Positions 47,892-60,900 of a stretch of DNA of 64,000 nt are shown here, in pieces; positions within the stretch are counted from its first letter, which is position 1; each line of letters starts with the position of its first letter. The DNA comes from Aristolochia californica (taxonomy: Eukaryota > Streptophyta > Magnoliopsida > Piperales > Aristolochiaceae). A program made the translations under genes and the position numbers. The stretch is taken from NCBI GenBank assembly GCA_029961685.1, contig JARWKL010000015.1:18474801-18538800 (forward strand), written 5' to 3'. A model generated the notes under the pieces. The model saw only the letters and a program-made list of their open reading frames with translations. It did no database searches and was not told the DNA's origin.

Positions 47892-47907
47892 GTTGACTAA
47901 CCCCCCC
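47892..47907 (-). repeat. Right terminal inverted repeat
   Basis: GTTGACTAACCCCCC plus one further C. The satellite resumes with 'atatataagg', the expected monomer text after 'cttttagtttttt'. Confidence 0.93.
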
Positions 47908-49879
47908 ATATATAAGGTTTTGAAAACATCGAAAAAAGGGGGGAGCGGGAGATTTAATTGAATGTTAACTCCTAACCCACAAGTAGTTTCTTACAAAAAT
48001 ATAGCTCGCTACTCATGATAAATCACTTTACAATGATCTATGATTGTTACATCAACTTTTTTCTAAATAGGCAAAAAATGGCTTGTATGGAAGTGTAAAT
48101 ATCCAACCACACGTTCAGTTGAGAATTTAAAGAGCATTTGTTGTTCTCCTTAAAAGTCTTGGAACCTTGGGTCATTTGCATCTTCAACATGTGTCATGCA
48201 TGCATATCCATATTTAAAACATGTTAGGATCAAATAGAAATATCTTTCTAACAAAATTCCAAGTTATTAGGGGTTGTACTTGTGGAATTTCCCAAACATG
48301 GACAACAAAACTTTGGTGTTCATTTGTGGTGTGTGGATAAATTTTTTTTACTTATAATTATTATTATTTTATATTTTTTCCATACATCAACTCTAAAATT
48401 TTCATTTTGTGTTGATCTATTTTCCTTATCTTTTTTATTTTATGACAAAAAAGGGAGTGTGAAAACTCAATTTTGGATTTTAAAACAAAACGGGGCATCT
48501 AAAATCGAAATGCACAAATTCAGAGGGACATAATTCCAAAAAGTGTCAGTAATTTTTTGGGATTGTAAACTGTTTTAGTTTTTTATATATTAGGTTTCAC
48601 ACACATCGGAAAAATTGGGGAGTGGAGGATTTAAATAAGTGTTGACCCTTAACCCACAAGTCATTTCTTACAAAAATGTATCTCATTACTCATGATCAAT
48701 CACTTTACTACGATCTATGATTGTTAGATAAACTTTTTGTAAATGGGCAAAGAATGGCTTGTTTGGATTGGATATATATCCCACCACTCGTTCACTTGAT
48801 AATTTAATGAGCATTTGTTGTTCTCTTTGAAAATCTTGGATCCTTGGGTCATTTGCATCTTCAACATGTTTCATACATGCACATCCATATTTAAAACATG
48901 CTAGGATCAATTAAAAATCTCTTTTTTTACCAAATTTCAAGCTATTAGGGGTTGTACTAGTAGAATTTCCCAAACATGGATAACAAACCTTTGGTGTTCA
49001 TTTGGGGTGTGTGGATAAAATTTCTTTACTTACATTTATTATTGTTTTAGATTTTTTGCTTACATTTATTTTTCTTTCAGATTTTTTCTAAACATAAACA
49101 CTCAAATTTTCATTATGTTGTGATCTATTTGCCATATCTTTTTTTCTTTACGAGAAAAAAGGGAGAGTGAAAATTCAAGGTAGGATTTGAAAGAAAAACT
49201 TGGCATCTTAAATGGAAAGGCACAAATGCAGAGAGAGATAATTCCAAAAAGTCTCTATAATATTTAGATATTGTAAAATATTTTATTTTTTTATATATTA
49301 GGTTTCACAAACATCGAAAAAATGGGGGAGTGGAGAATTTAACTGAGTGTTGACCCCTAATCCAGAAGTCATTTCTTATAAAAATGTAGCACGTTACTCA
49401 TGATCAACCACATCACATTGATCTATGATTGTTAGATTAACTTTTTCAAAATGGGAAAAGCATGGTTTGTTGGGATCGAGTAAATATTCCACCTCTCGTC
49501 CTCTTGAGAATTTAATGAACATTTGTTGTTCACCTAAAAAGTATTCGATCCTTTGGTCATATTCATCTTCAACATGTTTCATGCATGCATATCCATATTT
49601 AAAACATGTTAGGATCGATTAGCAATCTGTTTCTTACAAAATTCCAAGTTATTAGGGGTGGTATAAGGGGAATTTCCCAAACAGGGATAACAAAACTTTG
49701 GTGTTCATTTATTTTTTATATATTAGATTTAACAAACATCGAAAAAAGAGGGGAGCGGGGGATTTTACTGAGTGTCGACTCCTAATCCACAAGGCATTAC
49801 TTTCCTAAATATAGCTCGTTACTCATGATCAATCACTTTACAATGATCTATGATTGTTAGATCAACTTTTTGTAAATAG

Positions 49880-52800
49880 GCAAAAAATGGCTTATCTGGA
49901 TCGGGTAAATATCCCACCACACGTTCACTTGAGAATTTAATGAGCATTTGTTGTTCCCCTTAATAGTCTTGGATCCTTGGTTCATTCACATCTTCAACAT
50001 ATCTTATGCATGCATATCCATATTTAGAACAAGTTAGGATCAATTAGAAATCTGTTTCTTCCAAATTTCAAAGCTATTAGAGGTTGTTCTAGTGGAATTT
50101 CCAAAATATGGATAAAAAAACTTTGGTGTTCATTGGTACTGTGTGGATAAATTTCTTTACTTAAATTTATTTATTTTTAGATTTTTTGAAAAAAATACAA
50201 ATTTTTAATTTTGTTGCGATCTATTTGTCTTATCGTTTTTTCTTACGAGAAAAAAGGGAGAGTGAAAACTCTAGTTTGGATTTTAAAACAAAACCTGGCA
50301 TCTGAAATAGAAATGCACAAATGCAGAGAGAGAAAATTCCAAAAAGTCTCTATAATTTTTAGGGATTGTAAGCTCTTTTAGTATTTTATATATTAGGTTT
50401 CACAGACATCGAAAAAAGGGGGGGAGCGGGGGATTGAACTGAGTGTTGATTCCTTATCCACAAGTCTTTTCTTAGAAAAATATTGTTTGTTATTCGTAAT
50501 CAATCACTTTTCAATAATCTATGATTGTTAGATCAACTTTTTTTAAATGGGTAAAAAAGGGAATGTTTGAATGGGGTAAATATCCCACCGCAAATTCACT
50601 TGAGAATTTAATGAGCATTTGTTGTTCTCATTAAAATTCTTGGATCCATGGGTCATTTGCATCACACACACGTTTCATGCATGCATATCCATATTTAAAA
50701 CATGTTAGGATTAATTAGAAATCTTTTTCTTACAAAATTCCAAGCTATTAAGGGTTGTACTAGTGGAATTTCCCTAACATGGATAACAAAACTTTTGTGC
50801 TCATTTGTGGTGTGTGGATAAATTTTCTTTACTTACATTTCTTATTGTTTTAGATTTTATACATATCTAAACTCTAAAATTTTTATTTTTTGCGATCTAT
50901 TTGCCTTATCTTTTTTATTTTAAGATACAAATGGAGAGTGAAAACTCAAGTTTGGATTTTAAAAAAAAACTGGCATCTAAAATGAAAATGCACAAATGCC
51001 GAGAGAGATAATTTCAAAAAGTCTCTGTAATTTTTAGGGATTGTAAACTATTTTAGTTTTTTATAATTAGATTTCACAAACAACGAAAAAATGGGGGCAG
51101 TGGGGGATGTAACTGAGTGTTGACACCTAACCCAAAAGTCATTGTCTTACAAAAATATAGCTCGTTACTTATGATCAATAACTTTACAATGATCTATGTT
51201 TGTCATCAACTTTTGGTAAATGGGCAAAAAATGGCTTGTTTGGATCGTGGAAATATCCCACCACACGTTCACTTGAAAATTTAATGAGCATTTGTTGTTC
51301 ACTTAAAAAGTCTTCGATCCTTGGCTCATTTGCATCTTCAACATGTTTCTTGCATGCATAACTAGTTTTAAAACATGTTAGCATTGATTAGAAATCTCTT
51401 TCTTACAAAATTGCAAGCTATTAGGGGTTGTACAAGAGGAATTTTTCAAACATGGATAACAAAACTTTGGTGTTCGTTCGTGGTCTTTGGATAAATTTTC
51501 TTCACACACATTTATTTTTTTTTTAGATTTTTTGCATACATAAACTCTAAACTTTTCATTATGTTGCGATCTATTTGCCTTATCTTTTTTAGTTTACGAG
51601 AAAAAAGGGAGAGTGAATTCTCAAGTTTGGATTTTAAAACAAAACCAGGCATCTAAAATGGAAATGCACAAATACAGAGAGAGATAATTTCATAAATTCT
51701 CTATATTTTTAAGGGATTGTAAACACATTTAGTTTTTTATATATTAGGTTTTGCAAAAATCGGAAAAAGGGGCGTGCGGGGATTTAACTGAGTGTTGATT
51801 CCTAATCCACAAGTCATCTATTACAAAAAATATAGCTCATTACTCATGATCAATCACTTTACAATGATCTATGATTGATAGATCAAAATTTTTCAAATTG
51901 GCAAAAAATACATTGTTTGGATCAGGTAAATATCCCATCGCATGTTCACTTGAAAATTTAATGAGCATTTGTTGTTCACCTTCAAAGTCTTGGATCCTTT
52001 TTCCATTTTAATCTTCATCATGTTTCATGATTGCATATCCATATTTAAAACAAAGTTATGATCAATAAGAAATCTCTTTCTTACAAAATTCAGAGTTATT
52101 AGGGTTTGTACAAGAGGAGTTTCCCAAACATGGATAAAAAAAATTTGGTGTTCATTTGAGGTGTGTGGATAAATTTTATTTACTTATGTTTATTTTTTTT
52201 TTATATTTTTTGCATACATAAACTCTAAAATTTTCAATTTTGTTGCGATCTTCTTGCCTTTTCTTTCTTTTTTCTTTTTTTTTAAAAAAAAGTGAGTGAA
52301 AACTCAAGTTTGGATTTTAAAATAGAACCAGGCAACTATAATGAAAATGCACAAATTCAGAAGGAGATAATAGAAAAAAAGTGAATTTAATTTTTAGGAA
52401 TTGTAAACTCTTTTAGTTTTTTATATATTAGGTTTTACAAACATCAGAAAAAGGGGGCAGTGGGGGATTTAACTGTGTGTTGACCCCTAACCCAAAAGTC
52501 AATTCTTACAAAAATATAGCTCATTACTCATGATCAATCACTTTACAATGATCTATGATTGTTAGATTAACTTTTTGTAAATGGGCAAAAAATGGCTTCT
52601 TTGGATCGGGTAAATATCCCAGCGCAGGTTCAATTGAGAATTTAATGAGCAATTGTTGTTCTCCATAAAAGTCATTGATCCTTGGGTCAATTGCATCTTG
52701 AACATGTTTCATGGATGCATATCCATATTTAAAATATGTTAAGATATTTTAGAAATCACTTTCTTACAAAATTCCATGCTATTAGGGGTTGTACTAGTGG

Positions 52801-53900
52801 AATTTCCCAAACATTGGATAACAGAACTTTGGTGTTCATTTGTGGTGTGTGGTTATATTTTTTTTATATTTCTTTCATACATAAACTCTAAATTTTCATT
52901 TTGTTGCGATCTATCAGCCTTATCTTTTTTTTTGGTTTACGAGAAAAAAGGGAGAGTGAAAACTCAAATTTGGATTTTAAAACAAAACTCTGCATATAAA
53001 ATGGAAATGTTCAAATGTAGAGAGAGATAATTCATATAAGTCTCTATAACTTTTAGGGATTTTAAGCCCTTTTAGTTTTTTATATTTAAGGTTTCGCATA
53101 CATCGAAAAAAGGGGGGAGCAGGAAATTTAATTGAGTGTTTACTCTTAACCCACAAGTTGTTTCTTACAAAAATATAGCTCCTTACTCATGATCAATTAC
53201 TTTACAATGATCTATGATTGTTACATCAACATTTTGTCAATGGGCAAAAAATAGCTGTATGGACATGTAAATATCCAATCACATGTTTACTTGAGATTTT
53301 AAAGAGCAATTGTTGTTCTCCTTAGAAGTCTTGGATCCTTGGGTCATTTGCATCTTTAATATGTGTCATGCATGCATATCCATATTTAAAACAAGTTACG
53401 ATCAATTACAAATCTCTTTCATACAAAATTCCAAGTTTACTAGTGGAATTTCATGAACATGGATAACAAAACTTTGGTGTTCATTTGTGCTGTGTGGATA
53501 AATTTTCTTTCTTATATTTATTATTTTTTTATATTTTTTGCAAACATAAACTCTAAAATTTTAATTATGTTGCGATCTATTTGCCTTTTTTTTTTGTTTA
53601 CGAGAAAAAAGAGTGAGAGAAAACTCAAGTTTGAATTTTAAAACAAAACTTGGCATCTAAAATGGAAATACACAAATACAGAGAGAAATAATTCCAAAAA
53701 GACTATGTAATTTTTATGGATTGTAAACTCTTGTAATTTTTTATGTACTAGATTTCGCAAACATCAAAAAAAGGGGGGAGCGGGGGATTTAACTGAGTGT
53801 TGACCCCTAACACACATGTCATTTTTTAAAAAAATATAGTTCATTACTCATGATCAATCACTTTCCATTGATCTATGATTGTTGGATTAACTTTTTGTAA
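49880..53900. repeat. 6-mer HOR unit B-C-D-H-I-J
   Basis: Anchors 49971 (B), 50642 (C), 51315 (D), 51992 (H), 52676 (I) and 53333 (J) lead to B at 53996, a unit of 4,025 bp. H has a 'gggtttgtacaag' motif and 'agggagataatag' or 'aaggagataatag' in place of 'agagagataattcc'. I has 'agaaatcactttc' and 'gcagccttatc'-like variants. J has 'catgtgtcatgcatgc' and shortened 'atgtaaatatccaat'. Confidence 0.72.
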
Positions 53901-56900
53901 ATGGGCAAAAAATGGCTTGTTTTGATAAAATAAATATCCCACCGCACATTCACTTGAGAATTTAATGTGCATTTGTTCTTCTCCTTAAAAGTCTTGGATT
54001 GTTGGGTCATTCGCATCTTCAACATGTTTTATGCATGCATATCCATATTTAGAACAAGTTAGGATCAATTAGAAATTTCTTTCTTACAAAATTCCAAGCT
54101 ATTAGGGGTTGTACTAGTGGAATTTCTCAAATATGGATAACAAAACTTTGGTGTTCATTAGTGGTGTGTGGATCAATTTTCTTTACTTAAGTTTATTATT
54201 TTTTTAGATTTTTTACATACTAAAAATCTAAAATTTTAATTTTGTTGTGATGTATTTGCTTTATCTTTGTTTTCTTTACAAGAAAAAAGGAAGAGTGAAA
54301 ACTCCAGTTTGGATTTTAAAACAAAAGCTGGCATCTAAAATGGAAATTCACAAATGCAAAGAGAGATAATTCCAAAAAGTCTTTGTAATTTTTAGGGATT
54401 GTAAGTTCTTTTAGTTTTTTATATCTTAGGTTTCACACACAGCGAAAAAAGGGGGGAGCGGGGTATTAAGCTGAGTGTTGACTCCTAATCCATTAGTCAT
54501 TTCTTAGAAAAATATTGTTCTTTAGTCATGATCAATCACTTTACAATGATCTATGATTGTTAGATCAACTTTTTGTAAATGGGTAAAAAAGGGCATGTTT
54601 GGATGGGGTAAATATCCCACCGCACGTTCTCTTGAGAATTTAAGGAGTTTTTCTACTTCATCTTAAAAGTCTTGGATCCATGGGTCATTTGCATCACACA
54701 CATGTTTCATGCATCCATATCCATATTTAAAATATGTTAGGATCAATTAGAAATCTCTTTCTTACAAAATTCCAAGCTATTAAGGGTTGTACTAGTGTAA
54801 TTTCCCTAACATGGATAACAAAACTTTAGTGTTCATTTTTGGTGTGCGGTTAAATTTTCTTTACTTAAATTTATTATTTTTTTAGTATTTTTGCATATCT
54901 AAACTCTAAAATTTTCATTTTGTTGTGATTTATTTGCCTTATCTTTTTTATTTTATGAGAAAAAATGGAGAGTGAAACTCAATTTTGGATTTTAAGACCA
55001 AACTTGGCATCTAAAATGGAAATGCACAAATTTAGAGAGAGATAATTACAAAAAGTCTCTATAATTTTTGGGGATTGTAAATTCTTTAGTTTTTTTATAT
55101 ATTAGATTTCTCAAACATCGAAAAAAGGGGGCAGCGGGGGATTTAACTGAGTGTTGACACCTAGCCCACAAGTCATTTCTTACAAAAATATAGCTCGTTA
55201 CTCATGATTAATCACTTTAAAATGATCTATGTTGGTTAGATCAACTTTTAGTAAATGTGCAAAAAAAGACTTGTTTGGATCAGGTTAATATCCCACCACA
55301 CGTTCACTTGAGATTTTAATGAGCATTTGTTGTTCACCTTAAAAACCTTTGATCCTTAGGTCATTTGCATCCTCAACATGATTCTTGCATGCATATCCAT
55401 ATTTAAAACATGTTAGGATAGATTAGAAATCTCTTTCTTACAAAATTCCAAGCTAATAGGGGTGGTATTAGTGGAATTTCCAAAATATGGATAACAAAAC
55501 ATTGGTGTTCATTTTTGGTATGTGGATAGATTTTCTTTACTCACATTTATTATTTTTTTAGATTTTTTGCATACATAAACTCTAAAAATTCATTTTGTTG
55601 CGATCTATTTGCCTTATCTTTTTTTGTTTACGAGAAAAAAGGGAGCGTGAAAACTAAAGTTTGGATTTAAAAAAAAAAGACCTGGCATCTAAAATATAAA
55701 TGTACAAATACAAAGAGAGATAATTCCAAAAAGTCTCTGTAATTTTTTTGGATTGTAAACTCTTTTATTTTATTAATTATTAGATTTCGCAAACATTGAA
55801 AAACGGGGGAGTGTGGGATTGAACTGAGTGTTGACTCCTAATCCATAAGTCATTTCTTAGAAAAATATAGTTCATTACTCCTGATCAATCACTTTAACAT
55901 GATCTGTGATTGTTAGAAAAACTTTTTATAAATGGGAAAAAAATGCCTTGTTTGGATCGGGTAAATATCCCATCGCATGTTCACTTGAGAATTTAATGAG
56001 CATTTTTTTTCTTCTTAAAAGTCTTTGATCCTAGGATCATTTGCATCCTCAACATGTTTCATGCATGCATATCCATATTTAAAACATGTTTGGTTCAATT
56101 AGAAATCTCTTTCTTACAAAATTCCAAGCTATTAGGTGTTGTACTAGTGAAATTTGCCAAACTAGGATAACAAAACTTTGGTGTTCATTTGTGGTTTGTG
56201 GATAAATTTTCTTTACTTACATTTATTATTGTTTTTTATTCTTTTCATACCTAAACTCTAAAATTTTCATTTTTTTTAGATCTATTAGCCTTATCTTTTT
56301 ATTTTATGAGAAAAAATTGAGAGTGAAAACTCAAGTTTGGATTTTAATATAAACCTTAAATCTAAAATGGAAATGCACAAATTTATATAAATATAATTCT
56401 AAAAAGTCTCTGTAATTTTTGGAATTTTAAACTCTTTTAGTTTTTTATATATTATATTTCGTAAATATAAGAAAAAGGGAGTTGGGGATTTAACTGAGTG
56501 TTGACCCCTAAACCGCAAGTTATTTTTTACAAAAAAATAGCTCGTTACTCATGATCAATCATTTTACATTGATCTATGATTGTTAGATCAAATTTTGGTA
56601 AATGGGAAAAAAATGGCTAGTTTGGATCGGGTAAATATCCCACTGCTTGTTCACTAGAGAATTTAATGAGCATTTGTTGTTCTCCTTAAAAGTCTTCGAT
56701 CCTTGGGTAATTTGCATCTTCAACATGTTTCATGCATGCACATCCATATTTAAAACATACTAGGATCAATTAAAAATCTCTTTCTTACAAAATTTCAAGC
56801 TATTAGGGGTTGTACTAGTCGAATTTCTCAAACATGGATAACAAAACTTTGGTGTTCATTTGTGGTTTGCAGATAAATTTTCTTTACTTACATTTATAAT

Positions 56901-57990
56901 GTTTTAGATTTTTTCCATACATTTATTATTGTTTTAGATTTTTTGCATACATAAACTCAAAAAATTTCATTATGTTGCAATCTATTTGCCTATTCTCTTT
57001 TTGTTTACGAGAAGAAAGGGAGAGTGAAAATTCAAATTTTGATTTTAAAGAAAAACTTGGCATCTAAAATGGAAATAAAAATGAATATAGAGATAATTCC
57101 ATAAAGTCTCTGTAATTTTTAGGGATTGTAAAATGTTTTAGTTTTTTATATATTAACATTCACAAACGACGAAAAAAGGGGGGAGCGGGGGATTTAACTG
57201 AGTCTTTACCCCTAATCCACATGTCATTTCTTACAAAAATGTAGCTCGTTACTCATGATCAACCACATTACATTGATCTATGATTGTTAGATCAACCTTT
57301 TCAAAATGGGCAAAAAATGGTTTGTTGGGATCGGGTAAATATCCCACCACTTGTTCACTTGAGAATATAATGAGCATTTGTTGTTCTCCTTAAAAGTCTT
57401 GGATCCTTGGGTCATTTTCATCTTCAACATGTTTCATGCATGCATATCCATATTTAAAACATGTTAGGATAGATTAGAAATCTGTTTCTTGCAAAATTCC
57501 AAGGAATTAGGGGTTGTACAAGTGGAATTTCCAAAAAAATGGATAACAAAACTTTGGTGTTCATTTGTTGTGTGTAGAAAATTTTCTATACTTACATTTA
57601 TTATTTTTTTTTGATTTTTTGCATACATAAACTCTAAAATTTTCCTTTTGTTGTGATCTATTTGTCTTATCTTTTTATTATTTACGAGAAAAAGGGAGAG
57701 TAAAAACTCAAGTTTGGATTTTGAAACAGAACTTTGCTTCTAAAATGGTAATGCACAAACGCAGAGAGCAATAATTCCAAAAAGTCTCAGTAATTTTTAG
57801 GGATTTTAAATTATTTTAATTTTTATATTTTACATTTCGCAAACATCGAAAAAAGGGGGGGAGCATGGGATTTAACTGAGTGTTGACTCCTAATCCACAA
57901 GTCATTTCTTACCAAAATATAGCTCGTTACTCATGATCAATCACTTTACAATGATCTATGATTTTTAGATCTAGTTTTTGTAAATGGGAA
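53900..57990. repeat. 6-mer HOR unit B-C-D-F-G-A, copy 2
   Basis: Anchors 53996 (B), 54674 (C), 55350 (D), 56026 (F), 56697 (G) and 57401 (A) lead to B at 58079, a unit of 4,083 bp. It shares marker variants with the unit at 35.6-39.6 kb, for example 'ctatgttggttagatc' in D and 'catgtttggttcaatt' in F. It sits between two H-I-J type units, so the two HOR versions are interspersed. Confidence 0.72.
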
Positions 57991-60900
57991 AAAAATGGCT
58001 TGTTTGGATCAGGTAAATATACCACCGCACGTTCACTTGAGAATTTAATGAGTATTTGTTGTTCTCTTCAAAAGTCATGGATCGTTGGGTCATTCGGATC
58101 TTCAACATGTTTTATGCATGCATATCCATATTTAGAACAAGTTAGGATCAATTAGAAATCTCTTTCTTACAAAATTCCCGGCTATTAGGGGTTGTATTAG
58201 TGATATTTCTCAAATATGGATAACAAAACTTTGGTGCTCAATTGTAGTGTGTGGATAAATTTTCTTTTCTTAAATTTATTATTGTTTTAGATTATTTTAC
58301 ACACAAAAACTCTATAAATTTATATTTTGTTGCGATCTATTTGCGTTATCTTTTTTTGTTTATGAGAAAAAAGGGAGAGTGAAAACTCCAATTTCGATTT
58401 TAAAACAAACCTGGCATCTAATGTGGAAATGCACAAATGCAGAGAGAGATAATTCCAAAAGTCTGTATAATTTTTAGGGATGGTAAGCTCTTTTTGTATT
58501 TTATATTTTAGGTTTCTCAAACATCGAAAAAAGGGGAGAGCGGGGAATTGAACTGAGTGTTGACTCCTTATCCACAAGTCATTTCTTAGAAAAATATTAT
58601 TCATTACTCATGATCAATCACTTTTCAATGATCTATGATTGTTAGATTTACTTTTTGTAAAAGGGCAAAAAAGGGCATGTTTGGATAGGGTAAATATCCC
58701 ACCGCACGTTCACTTCAGTGTTTAATGAGCATTTGTTGTTGTTCTTAAAAGTCTTGGATCCTTGGGTCATTTGAATCACACACATGTTTCATGCATGCAT
58801 ATCCATATTTAAAACATTTTAGGATCAATTAGAAATCTCTTTCTTAGAAAATTCCAAGCTATTAAGGGTTGTACTAGTGGAATTTCCTTAACATAGATAA
58901 CAAAACTTTTTTTGTTCAATTGTGATGTGGGGATACATTTTCTTTACTTACATTTATTATTGTTTTAGATATACTTCAAATCTAAACTCTTAAATTTTCA
59001 TTTTGTTGCGAACTATTTGCCTTATCTTTTTTATTTTAAGATAAAAATGGAGAGTGATAACTCAAGTTTGGATTTTAAAACAAAACCCGACATCTAAAAT
59101 GGAAATACGCAAATGCAGAGAGAGATAATTACAAAAAGTCTCTCTAATTTTTAGGGGTTGTAAACTCTTTTAGTTTTTTTTATATTAGATTTTGTAAACA
59201 TTGAAAAAAGGGGGCTGCGACTGAGTGTTGACATCTAACGCAGAGGTCATTTCTTACAAAAATATAGGTCGTTACTCATGATCAATCACTTTACAATGAT
59301 ATATGTTTGTTAGATCAACTTTTGGTAAATGGGCAAAAAATGGCTTGTTTGGATCGGGTAAATATCCCACCACACGTTGACTTGAGAATTTAATGAGCAT
59401 TTGTTGTTCACCTAAAAAGTCTTTGATCCTTGGCTTATTTGCATCTTCAACATGTATCTTGCATGCATATCCATATTTAAAACATGTTAGTATTGATTAG
59501 AAATCTCTTTCTTACAAAATTCCAAGAAATTTGGTGTTGTACTTGTCGAATTTCCAAAACATGGATAACAAAACCTTGGTGTTCATTTGTGGTTTGTGGA
59601 TAAATTTTCTTTACTCACATTTATTATTATTTTGGATTTTTTGCATACATAAACTCTAAAATTTTCATTATGTTGCGATGTGTTTGCCTTATCTTTTTTT
59701 GTTTACGAGAAAAAAGGGAGAGTGAATACTCAAGTTTGGATTTGAAAACAAAACTTGGCATCTAAAATGGAAATACACAAATGCAGAGAGATAATTCCAA
59801 AAGTCTCTATAATTTGTAGGGATTGTAAACCCTTTTAGTTTTTTATATATTAGGTTTCACAAATATCGAAAAGAGGGGCATACGGGGGATTTAACTAAGT
59901 ATTGATTCCTAATCCACAAGTCATTTATTACAAGAATATAGCTCGTTACTCATGATCAATCACTTTCCAATGATCTATGATTGATAGATCAACTTTTAGT
60001 AAATCTATAAAAAATGCATTGTTTGGATCAGGTAAATATCCCACCGAACGTTCACTTGAGAATTTAATGAGAATTTTTTGTTCTCCTTTAAAGTCTTGGA
60101 TCATGGGGTCATTTGCATCTTCAACATGATTCATGAATGCATATCCATATTTGAAACAAGTTACGGTCAATTAGAAATCTCTTTCTTACAAAATTCAGAG
60201 CTATTAGGGTTAGTACAAGTGGAATTTCCCAAACATGGATAAAAAATATTTGGTGTTCATAAGAGGTGTGTGAAAAAAATTTCTTTTTATACGTTTATTA
60301 ACTTTTTAGATTTTTTGCAAATATAAACTCTAAAATTTTCATTTTGTTGCGATCTACTTGTCTTATCTTTTTTAGGTTTTCGAGAAAAAAGAGTGAGAGA
60401 AAACTCAAGTTTGGATTTTAAAATAAAACCTGGCAACTAAAATGGAAATATACAAATTCAGAGGGAGATAATAGAAAAAGAATGAATGTAATTTTTAGGA
60501 ATTGTAAAATCTTTTTGTTTTTTATATATTAGGTTTTACAAACATAAAAAAAAAGGGGGAGTGGCGAATTTAACTGCATGTTGACCCCTAACCCACAAGT
60601 AATTTTTTACAAAAATATAGCTCGCGACACATGATCAATCACTTTACATTGATCTGTGATTGTTAGATCAACTTTTTGTAAATGGGCAAAAAATTGCTTG
60701 TTTGGATCGTATAAATATCCCAGCGCACGTTCAATTAAGAATTTAACGAGCAATTGTTGTTCTCCGTAAAAGATTAGGATCCTTGGGTTATTTGGATATT
60801 CAACATGTTTCATGCATGCATATCCATATTTAAAACATGTTAGGATCAATTAGAAATCACTTTCTAACTAAATCCCAAATTATTAGGAGTTTTACTAGTG

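Larger units (their letters stand above)
42782..47907 (-). mobile_element. PIF/Harbinger DNA transposon, 5.1 kb
   Basis: A segment unlike the satellite, bounded by 15-bp perfect terminal inverted repeats (GGGGGGTTAGTCAAC). It contains the two genes diagnostic of this superfamily, both on the minus strand: a Myb/SANT-like protein (45142-46123) and a DDE transposase (43388-44771). In known PIF/Harbinger elements the two proteins cooperate: the Myb-like protein binds DNA and helps import the transposase into the nucleus. The superfamily makes 3-bp TWA target duplications. Here TTA lies on the left, but no clean copy is on the right, and 7 bp of satellite (gtttttt) are missing. Because the transposase has a nonsense mutation, this copy is probably not autonomous now. 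Confidence 0.95.

Noticed and set aside
48686..48910. Recurring minus-strand open frame of about 62-75 codons, seen in many monomers (also 38210-38398, 52524-52712, 59946-60170, 60607-60849)
   Set aside because: The same peptide recurs because the monomer recurs. Most copies are broken by stops or frameshifts and no domain is recognisable; there is no sign that the frame is under selection.
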